From positions 1-16,144 of the forward strand of contig JAUWMO010000039.1 of assembly GCA_030613125.1 (NCBI GenBank): a stretch of 16,144 nucleotides of DNA, in the 5' to 3' direction. Numbering within the stretch: position 1 is the first letter of the stretch; each line of letters opens with the position of its first letter. This stretch comes from Bacteroidota bacterium. GTDB lineage: Bacteria > Bacteroidota > Bacteroidia > Bacteroidales > VadinHA17. A program made the position numbers and the translations under genes. Under the pieces are notes generated by a model, which searched no databases, was not told the origin of the DNA, and worked only from the letters and a program-made list of their open reading frames with translations. Shown here in pieces: positions 1 through 7,022 of the stretch.

Positions 1-1
1 A

Positions 2-640
2 TTGAAGAACCTGACAATTATTTTTGGAGCATTGGGAGTAGGTATCGGTTTTGGCCTGCAAGACATAATAAACAATTTTATTTCTGGTCTGATCCTTCTT
101 TTTGAAAGACCTATCCAGATTGGGGATACAATTCAGGTTGGCGAACTCTGGGGGAATGTGAAGCAGATCGGCATCAGATCAAGTGTTATTCGTACTTTCA
201 GCGGGTCTGAAGTTATTGTACCAAATGGCATGCTCATTTCCCGTGAGGTAACCAACTGGACCCTTTCAGATCAAAAGCGAAGGCTTGAAATTGAAGTTGG
301 AGTTGCGTACGGTACTGATATGGAAAATGTACTGGAAATATTAAAAAAATGTGCATCCGATCATGAACAGGTTCTCGATGACCCGGCACCAAGTGCCTGG
401 TTTACAGGGTTTGGTGAAAGTTCACTCGATTTTAAACTTGTATTCTGGTTCGGGAGTTTTGACGGAGGGCTTGCTGTTAAAAGCGAAGTAGCTGTAACTG
501 TAAACAAAGCTCTGAAGGAAGCCGGTATTACAATTCCATTCCCACAGCATGATCTTTATATTAAGGAACCTTCAAAACAAGATCCTGTAAAGAAAAAAAT
601 CCCTGTTTCGAAATCTAAACCTCCTGAGGGCCGGGCTTAA
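2..640 (+). CDS. MscS-family mechanosensitive channel, C-terminal part (5' end outside window)
   Basis: This is the last 212 codons of a small-conductance mechanosensitive channel, an inner-membrane pore that releases solutes on hypo-osmotic shock. The visible start opens with the pore-lining TM3 helix (about residues 4-35), rich in Gly and Ala (GALGVGIGFGLQDIINNF), followed by the beta domain (ERPIQIGDTIQV, about 36-90, with the family's VPNGMLIS stretch near 73-80) and the alpha/beta vestibule domain (about 95-185). Nothing upstream of TM3 is present, although every MscS protein has at least two earlier membrane helices, so the first codon here is not the true start. The tail (about 190-212) is Lys/Pro-rich and probably disordered. 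The family call is certain; the subtype and the full length cannot be seen. Confidence 0.92.
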   Translation: MKNLTIIFGALGVGIGFGLQDIINNFISGLILLFERPIQIGDTIQVGELWGNVKQIGIRSSVIRTFSGSEVIVPNGMLISREVTNWTLSDQKRRLEIEVGVAYGTDMENVLEILKKCASDHEQVLDDPAPSAWFTGFGESSLDFKLVFWFGSFDGGLAVKSEVAVTVNKALKEAGITIPFPQHDLYIKEPSKQDPVKKKIPVSKSKPPEGRA

Positions 641-659
641 AGAGTAATTTATTTAAGTC
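634..659 (+). terminator. Weak hairpin at the end of the MscS gene
   Basis: CTTAAA (636-641) can pair with TTTAAG (652-657), with a G-T and a G-C pair extending the stem by two. It overlaps the stop codon and has no T-run after it, so it is a poor terminator candidate at best. Confidence 0.25.
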
Positions 660-697
660 TTCCGGCTATCTGAACGGTTCTATAAAAACCCGGTCAT

Positions 698-744
698 GCA
701 TAATATACGACATGTAAAAATATCTTTCACAGGATATATTATGC
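698..744. repeat. Inverted repeat, 10-bp perfect arms
   Basis: GCATAATATA (698-707) is the exact reverse complement of TATATTATGC (735-744), with a 27-base loop. It lies in the gap between the MscS gene and the start-less thioredoxin gene, 24 bases before a second palindrome. It could be a relic of a small mobile element, a cruciform or a regulatory site. Nothing in the sequence decides between these. Confidence 0.5.
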
Positions 745-767
745 TTATTATCTGGATGGTATGATTA

Positions 768-787
768 TAAGAAATACGTATTTCTTA
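768..787. repeat. Perfect 20-bp palindrome
   Basis: TAAGAAATACGTATTTCTTA is its own reverse complement, centred on TACGTA. A perfect palindrome with no loop suits the operator of a dimeric DNA-binding protein better than an RNA terminator. The open frame of the thioredoxin remnant begins 28 bases later without a start codon, so the palindrome may also mark the breakpoint that removed that gene's front end. Confidence 0.5.
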
Positions 788-814
788 AATTATGTTCTAG
801 TTTACTTATCATAA

Positions 815-1483
815 CTATTTAAAGAAGTTACAGATCGTGATTCAGTCACTGTTGATCTGATCATTAAAAATTTCACCGGTTATGCAAAAGAGAAGATATT
901 ATCATCAGATTTTTATAGTAAACTGAGCAGGTTTAATATTGAATTTTTTGAAAAATACAAGGATGTTTTTGATGAACAGGTAAAAAATGAGAAATTTAAG
1001 GAAATTGTTTACAATAAATATGAAAACACAAAAGAACTATTGGCTAAACCAATGCCTGAAGGAGCTGTCCTTAAAGACTTAAACGATTCGATTAATATAG
1101 ATATGTCTTTTAAAAAAATCATTAATAATTACAAAGGCAAAGTGGTATATGTAGATTTCTGGGCCAGCTGGTGTGGACCCTGCCTGGCAGAAATGCCCAA
1201 TTCACTTAAATTACAGGAAAAATTCAAAGGCCAGGATATTGCTTTTATATATATTTCTAGTGACAAGGACCCTGTTGGCTGGAAACAACTTAACAAGGTT
1301 CTTCAAATTAAGGGAGATCATTACAGGGTTAACAAGGCCGTTAACGAGGAGATTAACGAACTGTTTAATGTACGTTACATACCCCGGTATATTTTAATTG
1401 ACAAGGATGGAAAAGTAATCGATGATAAAGCCAAACGACCAGGCAATAAAGAAGTTGTAAAAGATATTGAGCTCTTGCTCTAA
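815..1483 (+). pseudogene. TlpA/thioredoxin-like oxidoreductase lacking its 5' end
   Basis: The frame is open from the stop at 812-814 to the stop at 1481-1483, 222 codons. The last 147 codons form a complete thioredoxin fold. They contain FWASWCGPC, with the redox cysteines three residues apart, then EMP, a cis-proline in RYIPRYILID, and the usual closing strand with a DKDGKV turn. The 75 codons before this are protein-like (Lys/Glu/Phe-rich helices), as in the N-terminal part of Bacteroidetes TlpA-type periplasmic oxidoreductases. That part contains no ATG, GTG or TTG in frame until the TTG at 1040, and there is no signal peptide. I infer that a longer exported thiol-disulfide oxidoreductase lost its front end. 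A short cytoplasmic form starting at 1040 or at the ATG at 1052 is the alternative. Confidence 0.7.
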
Positions 1484-1499
1484 ATAGATTTGTCTGCAC

Positions 1500-1538
1500 A
1501 GTCGCGCCCCGATCCGCTTTGGCGGACGGAGCGCGACT
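1500..1538. repeat. GC-rich extragenic hairpin
   Basis: AGTCGCGC (1500-1507) pairs with GCGCGACT (1531-1538), and inside it TCCGC (1513-1517) pairs with GCGGA (1522-1526). It is far more GC-rich than its surroundings. It sits between two convergent genes, so it may stop transcription from both sides, but no T-run follows on either strand. The nested form resembles dispersed extragenic palindromes. Confidence 0.55.
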
Positions 1539-1600
1539 CTCTTTGCCTTCATTCGTCATTCATCCTTCCTTCATATTTCATCGCTCATCCTACCCCGACT

Positions 1601-1626
1601 CTTCCAGGTCCTTCGGACTCTTGAAG
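1601..1626. terminator. Hairpin downstream of the export operon
   Basis: GTCC-TTC-GGAC forms a tight inner hairpin (1609-1619), and the flanking CTTC and GAAG can extend it. It lies 34 bases after the stop of the permease gene, in a low-complexity stretch of CATTC/CATCC repeats (1545-1660). It is a plausible end for the operon, but without a clear T-run. Confidence 0.35.
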
Positions 1627-1659
1627 GTCGTTCATCATTAATCTTTCATCCTTCTCTTA

Positions 1660-2883
1660 TCACTCATACCTTAATGCATCCATCGGAATCAAACCGGCAG
1701 CTTTTCTGGCAGGGTACCATCCAAAGAAAACTCCAATTGCGGTAGCAAACACAAAGGCCAGCACAATTGAATAGCTTGTAACAATTACTGGCCATCCGGC
1801 AAAACTACTTACCACATGTGAAGACAAAGTCCCAAATCCTATACCTAAAAATCCCCCGGTCAGGCTGAGAAGGATGGCTTCAAGAAGGAATTGCCTGAGG
1901 ATATCCCTGCTTCGGGCCCCTACTGCCATCCTGAGGCCAATTTCACGAGTACGTTCAGTAACAGATACCAACATAATATTCATAATTCCGATCCCGCCAA
2001 CAATTAATGAAATGCTTGCAATACTTGCCAACAATACGATCATGGTATCAGAGGTGGAAGTAAACATTTCCACTATCTCAGTTTGGGTCCTGATCATGTA
2101 AGGTGGGTCATCGTTTTTAGCAAGGTTTTTTCTTTGCCGGAGTATTTCATCAATTTCTTCTGAGGCTTTAGTGATCAATTCTTCCGAATGAGCTGAAACA
2201 TAAATCTGCTGAACATTTCTCTGTGACCCTCTCATTCTTTTCTGAACTGTGGAAAAAGGTGCCAGGATCATATCATCCTGATCAGAACCCATGCCACTCT
2301 GACCCTTTTCCTTCAACACTCCAATGATCTGAAATGGGATCTTTCTGATCCTGATCTTTTGTCCCACAGGATCAGTATATTCATCAAACAGGTTTTCAAC
2401 AACGGTTTTCCCTATGATACAAACTTTGGAAGCTCTTCGTTCATCAACTTCAGTAAACATATTCCCGCTCTCGATCTCCAGGCTTCTGATCTCAAGATAT
2501 TCAGGATAAACTCCATAAAGCTGTGAATTCCAGTTATGTGCCCCGGCAATTATCTGACCGCTTGTACGCGCTACCGGACTGGTATATTTCACACTCTGGC
2601 ATTCATTGTTAATTGCCTCTACATCTTCCATTTCAAGGCTCAGAGCCGATCCAGCTGCTGAGGCCACGCCACCCCGAAAAGAGGCACCGGGAAAGATCAT
2701 GATCACATTGGTACCAAGACCAGAAATTTGCTTTTCAATGCTATCACGTGATCCTTGTCCGATTGCAAGCATAGCAATAACTGATGCAACACCTATAATA
2801 AGACCAAGCATTGTTAAAAGGGAACGCACTTTATTCTTGTTCAATGAGCGAAATGCAATTATTATTAAGTTAAGGAAATTCAT
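1660..2883 (-). CDS. MacB/FtsX-type ABC transporter permease
   Basis: This 407-residue inner-membrane protein is the permease half of a MacB-type exporter. An N-terminal helix (about 17-45, KNKVRSLLTMLGLIIGVASVIAM) is followed by a Gly-containing linker and a large periplasmic domain (about 46-275, MacB_PCD type). Three membrane helices follow, at roughly 280-308, 326-354 and 365-392, with the FtsX signature MLVSVTERTREIGLRMAVGAR between them. The ending RKAAGLIPMDALRYE is typical of the family. E. coli MacB fuses ATPase and permease; here they are separate, as is common in Bacteroidetes. The start lies 14 bases after the ATPase stop, so the two are co-translated partners. MacB machines do not move substrate through the membrane; they use ATP hydrolysis to drive periplasmic cargo out through a TolC-like duct. 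The substrate is not visible. It is the last gene of the operon. Confidence 0.93.
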   Translation of the reverse strand: MNFLNLIIIAFRSLNKNKVRSLLTMLGLIIGVASVIAMLAIGQGSRDSIEKQISGLGTNVIMIFPGASFRGGVASAAGSALSLEMEDVEAINNECQSVKYTSPVARTSGQIIAGAHNWNSQLYGVYPEYLEIRSLEIESGNMFTEVDERRASKVCIIGKTVVENLFDEYTDPVGQKIRIRKIPFQIIGVLKEKGQSGMGSDQDDMILAPFSTVQKRMRGSQRNVQQIYVSAHSEELITKASEEIDEILRQRKNLAKNDDPPYMIRTQTEIVEMFTSTSDTMIVLLASIASISLIVGGIGIMNIMLVSVTERTREIGLRMAVGARSRDILRQFLLEAILLSLTGGFLGIGFGTLSSHVVSSFAGWPVIVTSYSIVLAFVFATAIGVFFGWYPARKAAGLIPMDALRYE

Positions 2884-2897
2884 AATCTCTTTTTTTC

Positions 2898-3656
2898 TTA
2901 TAAATAATTATCCTCATCCGTTGGTAAAGCCTCAAGCTCCAACCGGGCATTCTTAACATTTTCCACCTTTACTTCACGATTTATTCTTCCATCACGAAAT
3001 ATCACATTCCTGGAGGCAAATAAGGAGATATCAGCTTCATGGGTTACTAAGGCAATAGTAATACCATTACTATTCAATTGCTGGAATATTTCCATTACCT
3101 CAAAACTGGTACGGGTATCAAGATTTCCTGAAGGTTCATCGGCAAGGATGATCACCGGGTCATTTACCAGAGACCGGGCAATAGCCACCCGCTGCTGTTC
3201 CCCCCCGGATAACTGATTTGGGAGATGATGGCGCCAATCTGCTAAACCAACCATTTCCAGAGCATGCATGGCCTTTTCTTTTCTCTCTTTAGCCTTAATT
3301 CCAGGATTATATAAAAGTGGCAGTTCCACATTTTCAAGTGCTGAGGTCCGCGCTAACAAATTAAAAGTCTGGAAAACAAAACCTATCTTCTGATTCCTCA
3401 GGCGTGCCAACTGATCTTTGGTCATATCTTTTACATTAACACCATCAAGATAATATTCGCCAGAAGTTGGTACATCAAGGCATCCCATGATATTCATTAA
3501 AGTGGATTTTCCTGATCCACTGTGTCCCATTATCGCAGTAAATTCCCCGTTCTGAATATCCATATCCACTCCTCTGAGAGCATGTACCTTCACCTCTCCC
3601 ATATCATATATTTTAGTCAAACCACGTACAGATATAATTTTTTTATTTGAACTCAT
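2898..3656 (-). CDS. MacB/LolD-type ABC transporter ATPase
   Basis: This 252-residue cytoplasmic ATPase powers the neighbouring permease. All nucleotide-binding motifs are intact: Walker A GHSGSGKST (44-52), Q-loop around Gln96, signature LSGGEQQ (149-155), Walker B VIILADE (168-174) followed by PSGNLD, and H-loop His206 in LVTHE. The length and the phrase MNIMGCLDVPTSGEYYLDG place it in the MacB/LolD/FtsE group. A C-terminal extension of about 25 residues after the usual end (EVKVENVKNARLELEALPTDEDNYL) is slightly longer than in LolD. LolD, the lipoprotein-release ATPase, is the alternative, but the adaptor and TolC-like genes immediately upstream favour export. A 111-base gap separates it from the adaptor gene, so extra regulation between the two is possible. 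Confidence 0.94.
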   Translation of the reverse strand: MSSNKKIISVRGLTKIYDMGEVKVHALRGVDMDIQNGEFTAIMGHSGSGKSTLMNIMGCLDVPTSGEYYLDGVNVKDMTKDQLARLRNQKIGFVFQTFNLLARTSALENVELPLLYNPGIKAKERKEKAMHALEMVGLADWRHHLPNQLSGGEQQRVAIARSLVNDPVIILADEPSGNLDTRTSFEVMEIFQQLNSNGITIALVTHEADISLFASRNVIFRDGRINREVKVENVKNARLELEALPTDEDNYL

Positions 3657-3709
3657 ACTCTTTTTATTATTTAGTGTTTGTCCATTAAGTCAAAGTTTTT
3701 CATATTTAT

Positions 3710-3726
3710 AACTAAAAATTTTAGTT
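3710..3726. repeat. Palindrome in the adaptor-ATPase gap
   Basis: AACTAAAA, one A, then TTTTAGTT form a perfect 8-1-8 inverted repeat, 42 bases after the adaptor stop and 53 bases before the ATPase start in the direction of transcription. It could be a weak internal attenuator that lowers ATPase/permease expression, or a protein-binding site. It is AT-only apart from two base pairs, so an RNA stem would be unstable. Confidence 0.4.
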
Positions 3727-3767
3727 TATAGACAGGCACTATTTACAAGTAATATCAATCCGCCTTT

Positions 3768-5192
3768 TTATCTTCTACGGCCACCCATTCCGCGACCAAA
3801 CTGAGGCATAAACGGACTTTGTTGCTGTTGTTTCTTTTCTTTTTCCTCATCATAAATTGCAGAAATAACTACCTCCATTCCTTCTTCCACATCATTTCCA
3901 AACACCTCTGAATAAATTCCGTCATTCAATCCGGTCCTTACCCTGACAGGTTTAACGTCATCACCCTCTTTTACCCAAACCATCCCAAACTGCCTTGCAC
4001 GGACACCTGCGTTTCTTTGTGATGAGCCACCTTGCATCGGGCCCATTGTTCCTTCAATGCCCCTCTGACCCATAAATCCGCTACTACTCCCCTGACCCCT
4101 GGCCCCTCCGCTAAAGCCTCCTCCCCTCATACCTCTTTGTGAGTATGATTTTATGCTTTCTTCAAGCTGTTCCTCTGACATTCCCATTGATTTCATTCTT
4201 TCCTTCATCATATTAATTCTTTCATTTTGTACCTGCTTTATTGAATCAGGCAGGTTCTCCTGATAATATACCAGATAACTTGCAGGAGGCCGGAAACTCA
4301 ATGCTTTGGTTGGAACTTTTAATATATCAATTCTTTCATCTATCAGGACTGAAATGCTTGCAGTCATTCCAGGCATCAGCTTCATATCAGGATTAGGCAC
4401 GTCAACAATCACTATATAGTTTACCACATTTGATACGATAACCGGATTCAGTCTTTTCTGCCGGACTTCTCCGGTAAAAATATCATCAGGATAAGCATCA
4501 ACTGTAAATGATACTGATTGTCCTTCCTCAATCTGACCAATATCTGCCTCATCTATACTGGCTTCGACCTGCATTTTTGCGAGGTCATTAACTAAATGGA
4601 AAAGGGTTGGAGAATTAAAGCTGGAGGCTACTGTCTGGCCTTGTTCAACGTTTCGTGAAATGACAATTCCATCAATCGGGGAAGTGATAGTTGCATAACC
4701 AAGATTAATTTTGGCCCTGTTTAGCTGTGCTTCTGCTGAAATTAAATTTGATTGTGCTGTTTCGTAATCATCAAAAACTTTATCATACTCTACCTGGGCC
4801 ATGACTTTTTCCTCATACAATTCTGTTGACCTGTTAAGATTTCGTTTCGCCTGATTTAATAGAATCTCTTTTCGTTTGTAATTGGCTCTTGCATCAAAAA
4901 CCTGAGATGCCAGTGTTATGGAATCCAGTCGTGCAATTATCTGACCTTTTCTTACCGGTGAGTTGAAATCGACATAGATCTCAGATATGATCCCTGATAC
5001 CTGTGTTCCAACCTCAACTTCAGTAACTGCTTCCAATGTTCCGGTAGCTGTTATGGAGATATCCATATTCCCCTGTTCAATTACTCTGGTTTCCCATTCG
5101 ATCTTTATATTTTTTTCTTTTTTAAGAAAGTAATATCCACCAATAATAGCTGGAATCAGAATGATAACTAATATGATTATTATTTTTTTCAT
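3768..5192 (-). CDS. MacA-like periplasmic adaptor (membrane fusion protein) with a Met/Gly-rich insertion
   Basis: This 474-residue adaptor bridges the inner-membrane permease and the TolC-like duct. An N-terminal membrane anchor (4-23) is followed by the lipoyl half-motif EVGTQVSGIISEIYVDF (60-76), an alpha-helical hairpin (about 95-165), the second lipoyl half ITSPIDGIVISRNVEQGQ (169-186), and the beta-barrel domain with LMPGMTASI (272-280) and the VPTKAL element (293-298). E. coli MacA has about 370 residues. Most of the excess is an insertion at about 303-402: a charged, Met-rich helix (INMMKERMKSMGMSEEQ) and then a Gly/Ser/Arg/Met-rich run. The C-terminus is Gln-rich and then Gly/Arg-rich (FGRGMGGRRR). 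It starts 13 bases after the TolC-like stop. The ATG at 5192 is in frame; a second ATG seven bases upstream is not. Confidence 0.93.
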   Translation of the reverse strand: MKKIIIILVIILIPAIIGGYYFLKKEKNIKIEWETRVIEQGNMDISITATGTLEAVTEVEVGTQVSGIISEIYVDFNSPVRKGQIIARLDSITLASQVFDARANYKRKEILLNQAKRNLNRSTELYEEKVMAQVEYDKVFDDYETAQSNLISAEAQLNRAKINLGYATITSPIDGIVISRNVEQGQTVASSFNSPTLFHLVNDLAKMQVEASIDEADIGQIEEGQSVSFTVDAYPDDIFTGEVRQKRLNPVIVSNVVNYIVIVDVPNPDMKLMPGMTASISVLIDERIDILKVPTKALSFRPPASYLVYYQENLPDSIKQVQNERINMMKERMKSMGMSEEQLEESIKSYSQRGMRGGGFSGGARGQGSSSGFMGQRGIEGTMGPMQGGSSQRNAGVRARQFGMVWVKEGDDVKPVRVRTGLNDGIYSEVFGNDVEEGMEVVISAIYDEEKEKKQQQQSPFMPQFGRGMGGRRR

Positions 5193-5205
5193 TTTTCATT
5201 TTTAA

Positions 5206-6642
5206 TTACAGGGTAATAGGTTTGCCCTGATAAAAATCAAGTATTTTTTCAGTAAAAATAAACTGGTATTTTGCCCGATTCAAGTTCGATTCTGAATCGA
5301 AGTATTGGTTTTGTTCGATGATGAAATCTGTTGCATTAATCATTCCCAGCTCAAATTTACGCTTTGTGTCGCCATAAGATCTTTCCAGATTCTTAACTTG
5401 TTCTTTTGCCGCTTCATGATTCTTGGCCGCTGCTATCATGTCATTATAAGCTTGTTCTATGTTTTTTCTTAACTGATTATTCGTATTTTGTGCATTTAAT
5501 CGTGCTGTTTGGATATTAATTTTAGACTTTTCGATATTACTCTTTACCTGCCTGTTGTTATAAATAGGAATCGTCAGACTCAATCTTAATGACTGGCTGA
5601 AATTATCCGTAAATTGTTGTCCAAATGGATAATTTAAATCGGTAATAGTTGTTACCGGTTTTTGAGTCATTACAAGTTCTGTCGGGTCACTTTGCAGATA
5701 CCCAATCTCTTGCTCTGCTATGGTTGTTTCCCTGTCATACAAATTCCTGTTATTTGAATATCCGGTACTTAAACCTGCAGAAAGTGAAAGTCTTGGCAAA
5801 TTGGCACCTTTGGCAATTTTTAATGATTGTTCAGCACTATATATTTTAAGTTTTGCGCTTTCAATTTCGGGGAGGGCGTTCTTTGCATTTTCAAATATTT
5901 CATCGGAATCTTGCAATATAATAAAAACAAGTAAAGAATCATCGTATTCTGGCTTTACCACCTCAAAATATTGCTCTACTGGAAGTTCCATATATTGCAT
6001 GAGATTTATTTTGGCCATTTCCAGTTGATTTTCAGTATTTACAAGGCTATACTGATCTGAAGCTTCCTGAGCTTTAATCTGAAATAAAGTTCCCTCCGGA
6101 ACTTCACCAACCCGAAGCAAAGTCTCCGTTCTCTTTACCTGGGCCTGAGTTGAACTAAGTTTATTTTTTGCATTCTCAACCTGTTCATCAGAATATAAAA
6201 TCTGCAAATAAGACTGGGTAATACTTATAGTAACATTGTTCTCGGTTTCTTTAAGGTCAAGTTTCCCGGCCTGAATATCAATCTTTGTCTTTTCTATTGT
6301 ATTCTTGTTTTGGAAACCCTTAAAAATATTCCAATTGGAGTTCAACGCAAAATTATTGCTGGCAAAATCATTCGAAGTATAGACATTTGTATAAGGATCA
6401 ACGGAACGACCAAAATTAAAATTCTGGTTACCGGAAGCAATTAATGAGGGAATCATTTTTGCTTTGTCCTGCCTGAGGTCAATCTCAATCATCTGGTTTG
6501 ACAACTTTTTCTGGTTTATTGGGATATTCCTTTCGAGTGCATAATTTATGCATTCCTCCAGGGTCCATAGCTTTTCTTGTCCATAAATGCAGGAACCCAA
6601 TGCCATAACTATAATTGTAATACCAAGTTTAGTTTTCATCAT
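5206..6642 (-). CDS. TolC-like outer-membrane efflux factor
   Basis: This 478-residue protein forms the outer-membrane duct of the pump. After a signal peptide (about 1-21) the mature part begins EKLWTLEECINYALERNIPI, the standard opening of Bacteroidetes OEP-family proteins. Two long, internally similar helical halves follow, as in TolC trimers. The first runs roughly from residue 30 to 235, with LRVGEVPEGTLFQIKAQEASDQY near 175-197. The second runs from about 255 to 470, with the matching ELGMINATDFIIEQNQYFDSESNLNRAKY near 433-461. The signal peptide contains LGSC (15-18), which could be read as a lipobox; cleavage after the following Tyr-Gly or Gln looks at least as likely. It is the first large gene of the export operon. 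Its 5' leader is about 200 bases from an ECF-type promoter. Met2 is an alternative start. Confidence 0.93.
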   Translation of the reverse strand: MMKTKLGITIIVMALGSCIYGQEKLWTLEECINYALERNIPINQKKLSNQMIEIDLRQDKAKMIPSLIASGNQNFNFGRSVDPYTNVYTSNDFASNNFALNSNWNIFKGFQNKNTIEKTKIDIQAGKLDLKETENNVTISITQSYLQILYSDEQVENAKNKLSSTQAQVKRTETLLRVGEVPEGTLFQIKAQEASDQYSLVNTENQLEMAKINLMQYMELPVEQYFEVVKPEYDDSLLVFIILQDSDEIFENAKNALPEIESAKLKIYSAEQSLKIAKGANLPRLSLSAGLSTGYSNNRNLYDRETTIAEQEIGYLQSDPTELVMTQKPVTTITDLNYPFGQQFTDNFSQSLRLSLTIPIYNNRQVKSNIEKSKINIQTARLNAQNTNNQLRKNIEQAYNDMIAAAKNHEAAKEQVKNLERSYGDTKRKFELGMINATDFIIEQNQYFDSESNLNRAKYQFIFTEKILDFYQGKPITL

Positions 6643-6695
6643 TGTATTTTATTTAAGTATTCAAAACCAGTCTTATCTGCCATTAGTGTGTCTGG

Positions 6696-6824
6696 TCATT
6701 CATCCAGAATAGCATTTATTATGAGCGGTTCTGAATGGTATATCGGTTTGTATACTGGCTTTTTCCCAGGTAGTGGCAGAGAATATAAAATTATGAATAG
6801 AATGCTTGCAGTTAATCGTCCCAT
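6696..6824 (-). CDS. Possible 42-residue leader peptide or small secreted protein
   Basis: This ORF starts about 18 bases after the predicted transcription start of the export operon and ends 53 bases before the TolC-like start. It begins MGRLTASILFIILYSLPLPG, a basic residue followed by a hydrophobic core and a Pro/Gly exit, which looks like a small signal peptide or membrane helix. The remaining 22 residues are polar and end in Asp-Glu. A longer reading from the ATG at 6881 is unlikely because that codon overlaps the promoter -35 element. It could be a real small envelope protein, a regulatory leader peptide or chance. I recognise no family. Confidence 0.35.
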   Translation of the reverse strand: MGRLTASILFIILYSLPLPGKKPVYKPIYHSEPLIINAILDE

Positions 6825-6848
6825 TTGTTGATTTGTGAGAAATTTTCT

Positions 6849-6879
6849 ATTAGACAATACAACAATCCGAATTATTCCC
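6849..6879 (-). promoter_or_regulatory. ECF sigma promoter of the export operon
   Basis: On the minus strand this reads GGGAATAAT (6871-6879), 14 bases, TGTCTAAT (6849-6856). It differs at one position of the first box from the two promoters beside the ECF sigma gene and keeps the identical spacing. Written as GGAATAA-N16-GTCTAA it matches the layout of sigma-E-type promoters. The predicted start is near 6842, giving a leader of about 200 bases before the TolC-like gene. Confidence 0.75.
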
Positions 6880-7022
6880 ATCCTTTAATTTTATTGTAAA
6901 TATCCATTTACACCTGCCAAAAAGTCCATAATTGTTACTTGGAATAATATTTGAGCCTTAAATGACTTGCAAAACATTCTCTGTTTGCTTAACTTGTTAC
7001 AGAGAAAATAAAAAACTTCCGG

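Noticed and set aside
2606..2956. A 116-codon plus-strand frame across the ATPase-permease boundary
   Set aside because: It is antisense to two well-supported transporter genes, and its composition follows the complementary codons.
2898..3656. Assignment as the LolD lipoprotein-release ATPase
   Set aside because: The motifs cannot separate LolD from MacB, but the adaptor and TolC-like genes in the same operon point to export rather than lipoprotein sorting.
6696..6881. The longer 61-codon reading of the small ORF upstream of the TolC-like gene
   Set aside because: Its first ATG overlaps the -35 box of the ECF promoter, so the start would not be on the transcript. Only the reading from 6824 is kept, with low confidence.
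6900..7022. A Bacteroidetes housekeeping promoter (TTTG / TAnnTTTG) for the TPR gene
   Set aside because: Several TTTG and TTG words are present, but none has the full -7 box at the correct spacing, so I do not list a site.
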